Assembly (NCBI GenBank): GCA_964393335.1 | Contig: CAYMTN010000308.1 | Coordinates: forward strand, 1-5,612 | From: CAYMTN01 sp964393335 | GTDB lineage: Bacteria > Chloroflexota > Anaerolineae > Aggregatilineales > Aggregatilineaceae | Reading direction: 5' to 3' | Length of the DNA stretch: 5,612 nt | Shown: in pieces, positions 4,372-5,612 of the stretch | Position numbering within the stretch: position 1 is the stretch's first letter | How the letters are laid out: the number at the start of each line of letters is the position of its first letter | The notes under the pieces: generated by a model | Told to the model about the DNA's origin: nothing | The model's database searches: none | The model's input: only the letters and a program-made list of their open reading frames with translations | Position numbers and translations under genes: made by a program

Positions 4372-5612
4372 GTGAAACTGCTACCACCCCAACTCGAAAG
4401 CCTGATCCGCGAGGCGATCCGGGCAGCGCAGGCTGCCGGGGACCTGCCCGCGTTTGATCTGCCCGACTCCATCCCGGTCCACCGCAGCGGCAAGCCGGAG
4501 TTAGGCGATTACGCCAGCCCGGTTGCGATGCAGCTTGCCACACTTGCGCGGCGCAAACCGCTCGACATCGCGCAGGCCATCGCCGCGCACGTGACCACGC
4601 CGGACTTTATCGATCGTGTCGAAGCAGCGGCCCCCGGCTTTTTGAACATCCGCCTGTCCGAAGACTGGGTGCTGGCGCAGATCGACGCCATCATCACCGC
4701 CGGGGCCAACGTCTTCGCGCTGGAAACCGGCAGCGGGCAACGCGCGCAGGTCGAGTGTGTCAGCGCCAACCCGACCGGCCCGGTGACCGTTGGCCGCACG
4801 CGCGGCGGCGTGATCGGCAGCACGATGGCAAACGTCCTGCGCGCGCTGGGTTACACGGTCGAGATGGAATATTACTTCAACAACGCGGGCCGCCAGATGC
4901 AGCTTTTGGGCCGCAGCCTGCAAGCGCGTTACATGGAAGAACTCGGCCTGCCCGCCGACGCGCCGGAGGATGGCTACCAGGGCGATTACCTGGTCACCAT
5001 CGCGAAAGACCTGGTCGATAAATACGGCGAAGCGCTGCGCAGCGAATCCTGGGAGCGCTTCAAGGACGAGGCCGAATCCGCCATCTTCGAATGGATCGAG
5101 GGGAGTCTCGCGCGCATCAACATCTCGTTCGACGCGTTTTTTAATGAAAACAGCGTCTATGAAGATGGCAGCGTGTGGCGCGTGCTGGAACAGCTTGAAT
5201 CGAAGGGGCACATTTATCGCGCGGTCGTGCGCGAGGGGGCCAGCGAGGAAGAACGCGCCAAACAGCCCGCCGACGCCGAACCGGCGACGTGGTTCCGCTC
5301 GACCACCTTTGGCGACGAAGAAGATCGAGTCGTCGTCAAGTCGAGCGGCGAGCCAACCTACGTGCTGCCCGACATCGCCTATCACATCAACAAGCTGGAT
5401 CGCGGCTTCGATTACCTGATCAACGTCCTCGGCACGGATCACATCATCGAGGCGCAGACCGTCGCGCGCGGGCTGCAAGCCGTCGGGTACGACCCGGAGC
5501 CGGTCCACGTGCTGCTGCACCAGTTCGTGACGCTGGTCGAAGGCGGCAAAACGCGGCGCATGAGCACGCGGCGCGGCGAATACGTCACGCTGGACGAACT
5601 GGTCGATGACGT
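4372..5612 (+). CDS. argS: Arginyl-tRNA synthetase, N-terminal 413 residues (3' end outside window)
   Basis: This class I aminoacyl-tRNA synthetase activates arginine with ATP and charges tRNA-Arg in the cytoplasm. Residues 1-96 form the ArgS-specific N-terminal (Add-1) domain, with GDYASPVAMQLA (46-57) and AAAPGFLNIRL (85-95). The catalytic domain begins at VECVSANPTGPVTVGRTRGG (127-146), where the position of the usual HxGH (HIGH) motif reads T139-V-G-R142. Further family signatures are YYFNNAGRQMQ (167-177), WFRSTTFGDEEDRVVVKS (307-324), PTYVLPDIAYH (328-338), LGTDH (353-357) and the KMSKS-equivalent RRMSTRRGEYVTL (395-407). The anticodon-binding domain, expected in the remaining 150 or so residues, lies beyond the window. 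Start choice rests on the ribosome site at 4358-4363. The gene looks monocistronic at its 5' end, with its own extended -10. A long antisense frame over it is a shadow. Confidence 0.95.
   Translation, partial: MKLLPPQLESLIREAIRAAQAAGDLPAFDLPDSIPVHRSGKPELGDYASPVAMQLATLARRKPLDIAQAIAAHVTTPDFIDRVEAAAPGFLNIRLSEDWVLAQIDAIITAGANVFALETGSGQRAQVECVSANPTGPVTVGRTRGGVIGSTMANVLRALGYTVEMEYYFNNAGRQMQLLGRSLQARYMEELGLPADAPEDGYQGDYLVTIAKDLVDKYGEALRSESWERFKDEAESAIFEWIEGSLARINISFDAFFNENSVYEDGSVWRVLEQLESKGHIYRAVVREGASEEERAKQPADAEPATWFRSTTFGDEEDRVVVKSSGEPTYVLPDIAYHINKLDRGFDYLINVLGTDHIIEAQTVARGLQAVGYDPEPVHVLLHQFVTLVEGGKTRRMSTRRGEYVTLDELVDD

Noticed and set aside
4501..5520. 339-codon open frame on the minus strand
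   Set aside because: It is entirely antisense to argS, whose protein signatures are unmistakable; long antisense frames are common opposite GC-rich codons. It has no ribosome site or recognisable domain.

Overview
The window looks like a contig from a moderately GC-rich bacterium, most likely a member of the Chloroflexota near Anaerolineae. This is inference, from three things: a lipoprotein with Thr/Pro-rich linkers around a LysM domain, ArgS wording of a type I associate with that lineage, and strong extended -10 promoters of the form TGCTAYAAT. The 10-N run suggests a scaffolded draft or metagenome assembly.

Layout, left to right. (1) 1-515 (+): the 3' end of an SGNH/GDSL-type hydrolase gene. 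(2) 541-1630 (+): a LysM lipoprotein with two tandem Ig-like domains, 25 bp downstream and probably co-transcribed. Its signal-peptide codons are interrupted by the N run (575-584), which throws the coordinates out of frame. The gap flanks share GCCTGC, and merging them restores one reading frame and a textbook lipoprotein signal. (3) 1631-2045: a gene-free stretch holding a structured, repeat-bearing intergenic element and a strong hairpin. (4) 2046-2303 (-): a tiny two-HEAT-repeat protein with its own TGCTATAAT promoter. (5) 2420-3271 (+): a class I SAM-dependent methyltransferase with an N-terminal membrane anchor and a C-terminal four-Cys zinc-ribbon-like segment. It ends in a bidirectional terminator that overlaps its stop codon. 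(6) 3292-4300: a lower-GC island. On the minus strand it carries two small genes, a KTSC-domain protein followed by a YjzC-like protein, and then a very AT-rich stretch with nested and competing inverted repeats. (7) 4372-5612 (+): the first 413 codons of argS, preceded by a TGCTACAAT promoter and a good Shine-Dalgarno; it runs off the window end.

The genes do not form one pathway. The first two are a probable cell-envelope pair, the methyltransferase and HEAT genes diverge from a shared short promoter region, the small minus-strand pair looks like an accessory insertion, and argS is housekeeping. I see no convincing new defence or mobile system. The points most worth a second look are the gap that can be closed from the sequence itself, the AT-rich island with its KTSC/YjzC cassette and alternative hairpins, the 1665-1911 intergenic element, and the ArgS HIGH-equivalent motif that reads TVGR.
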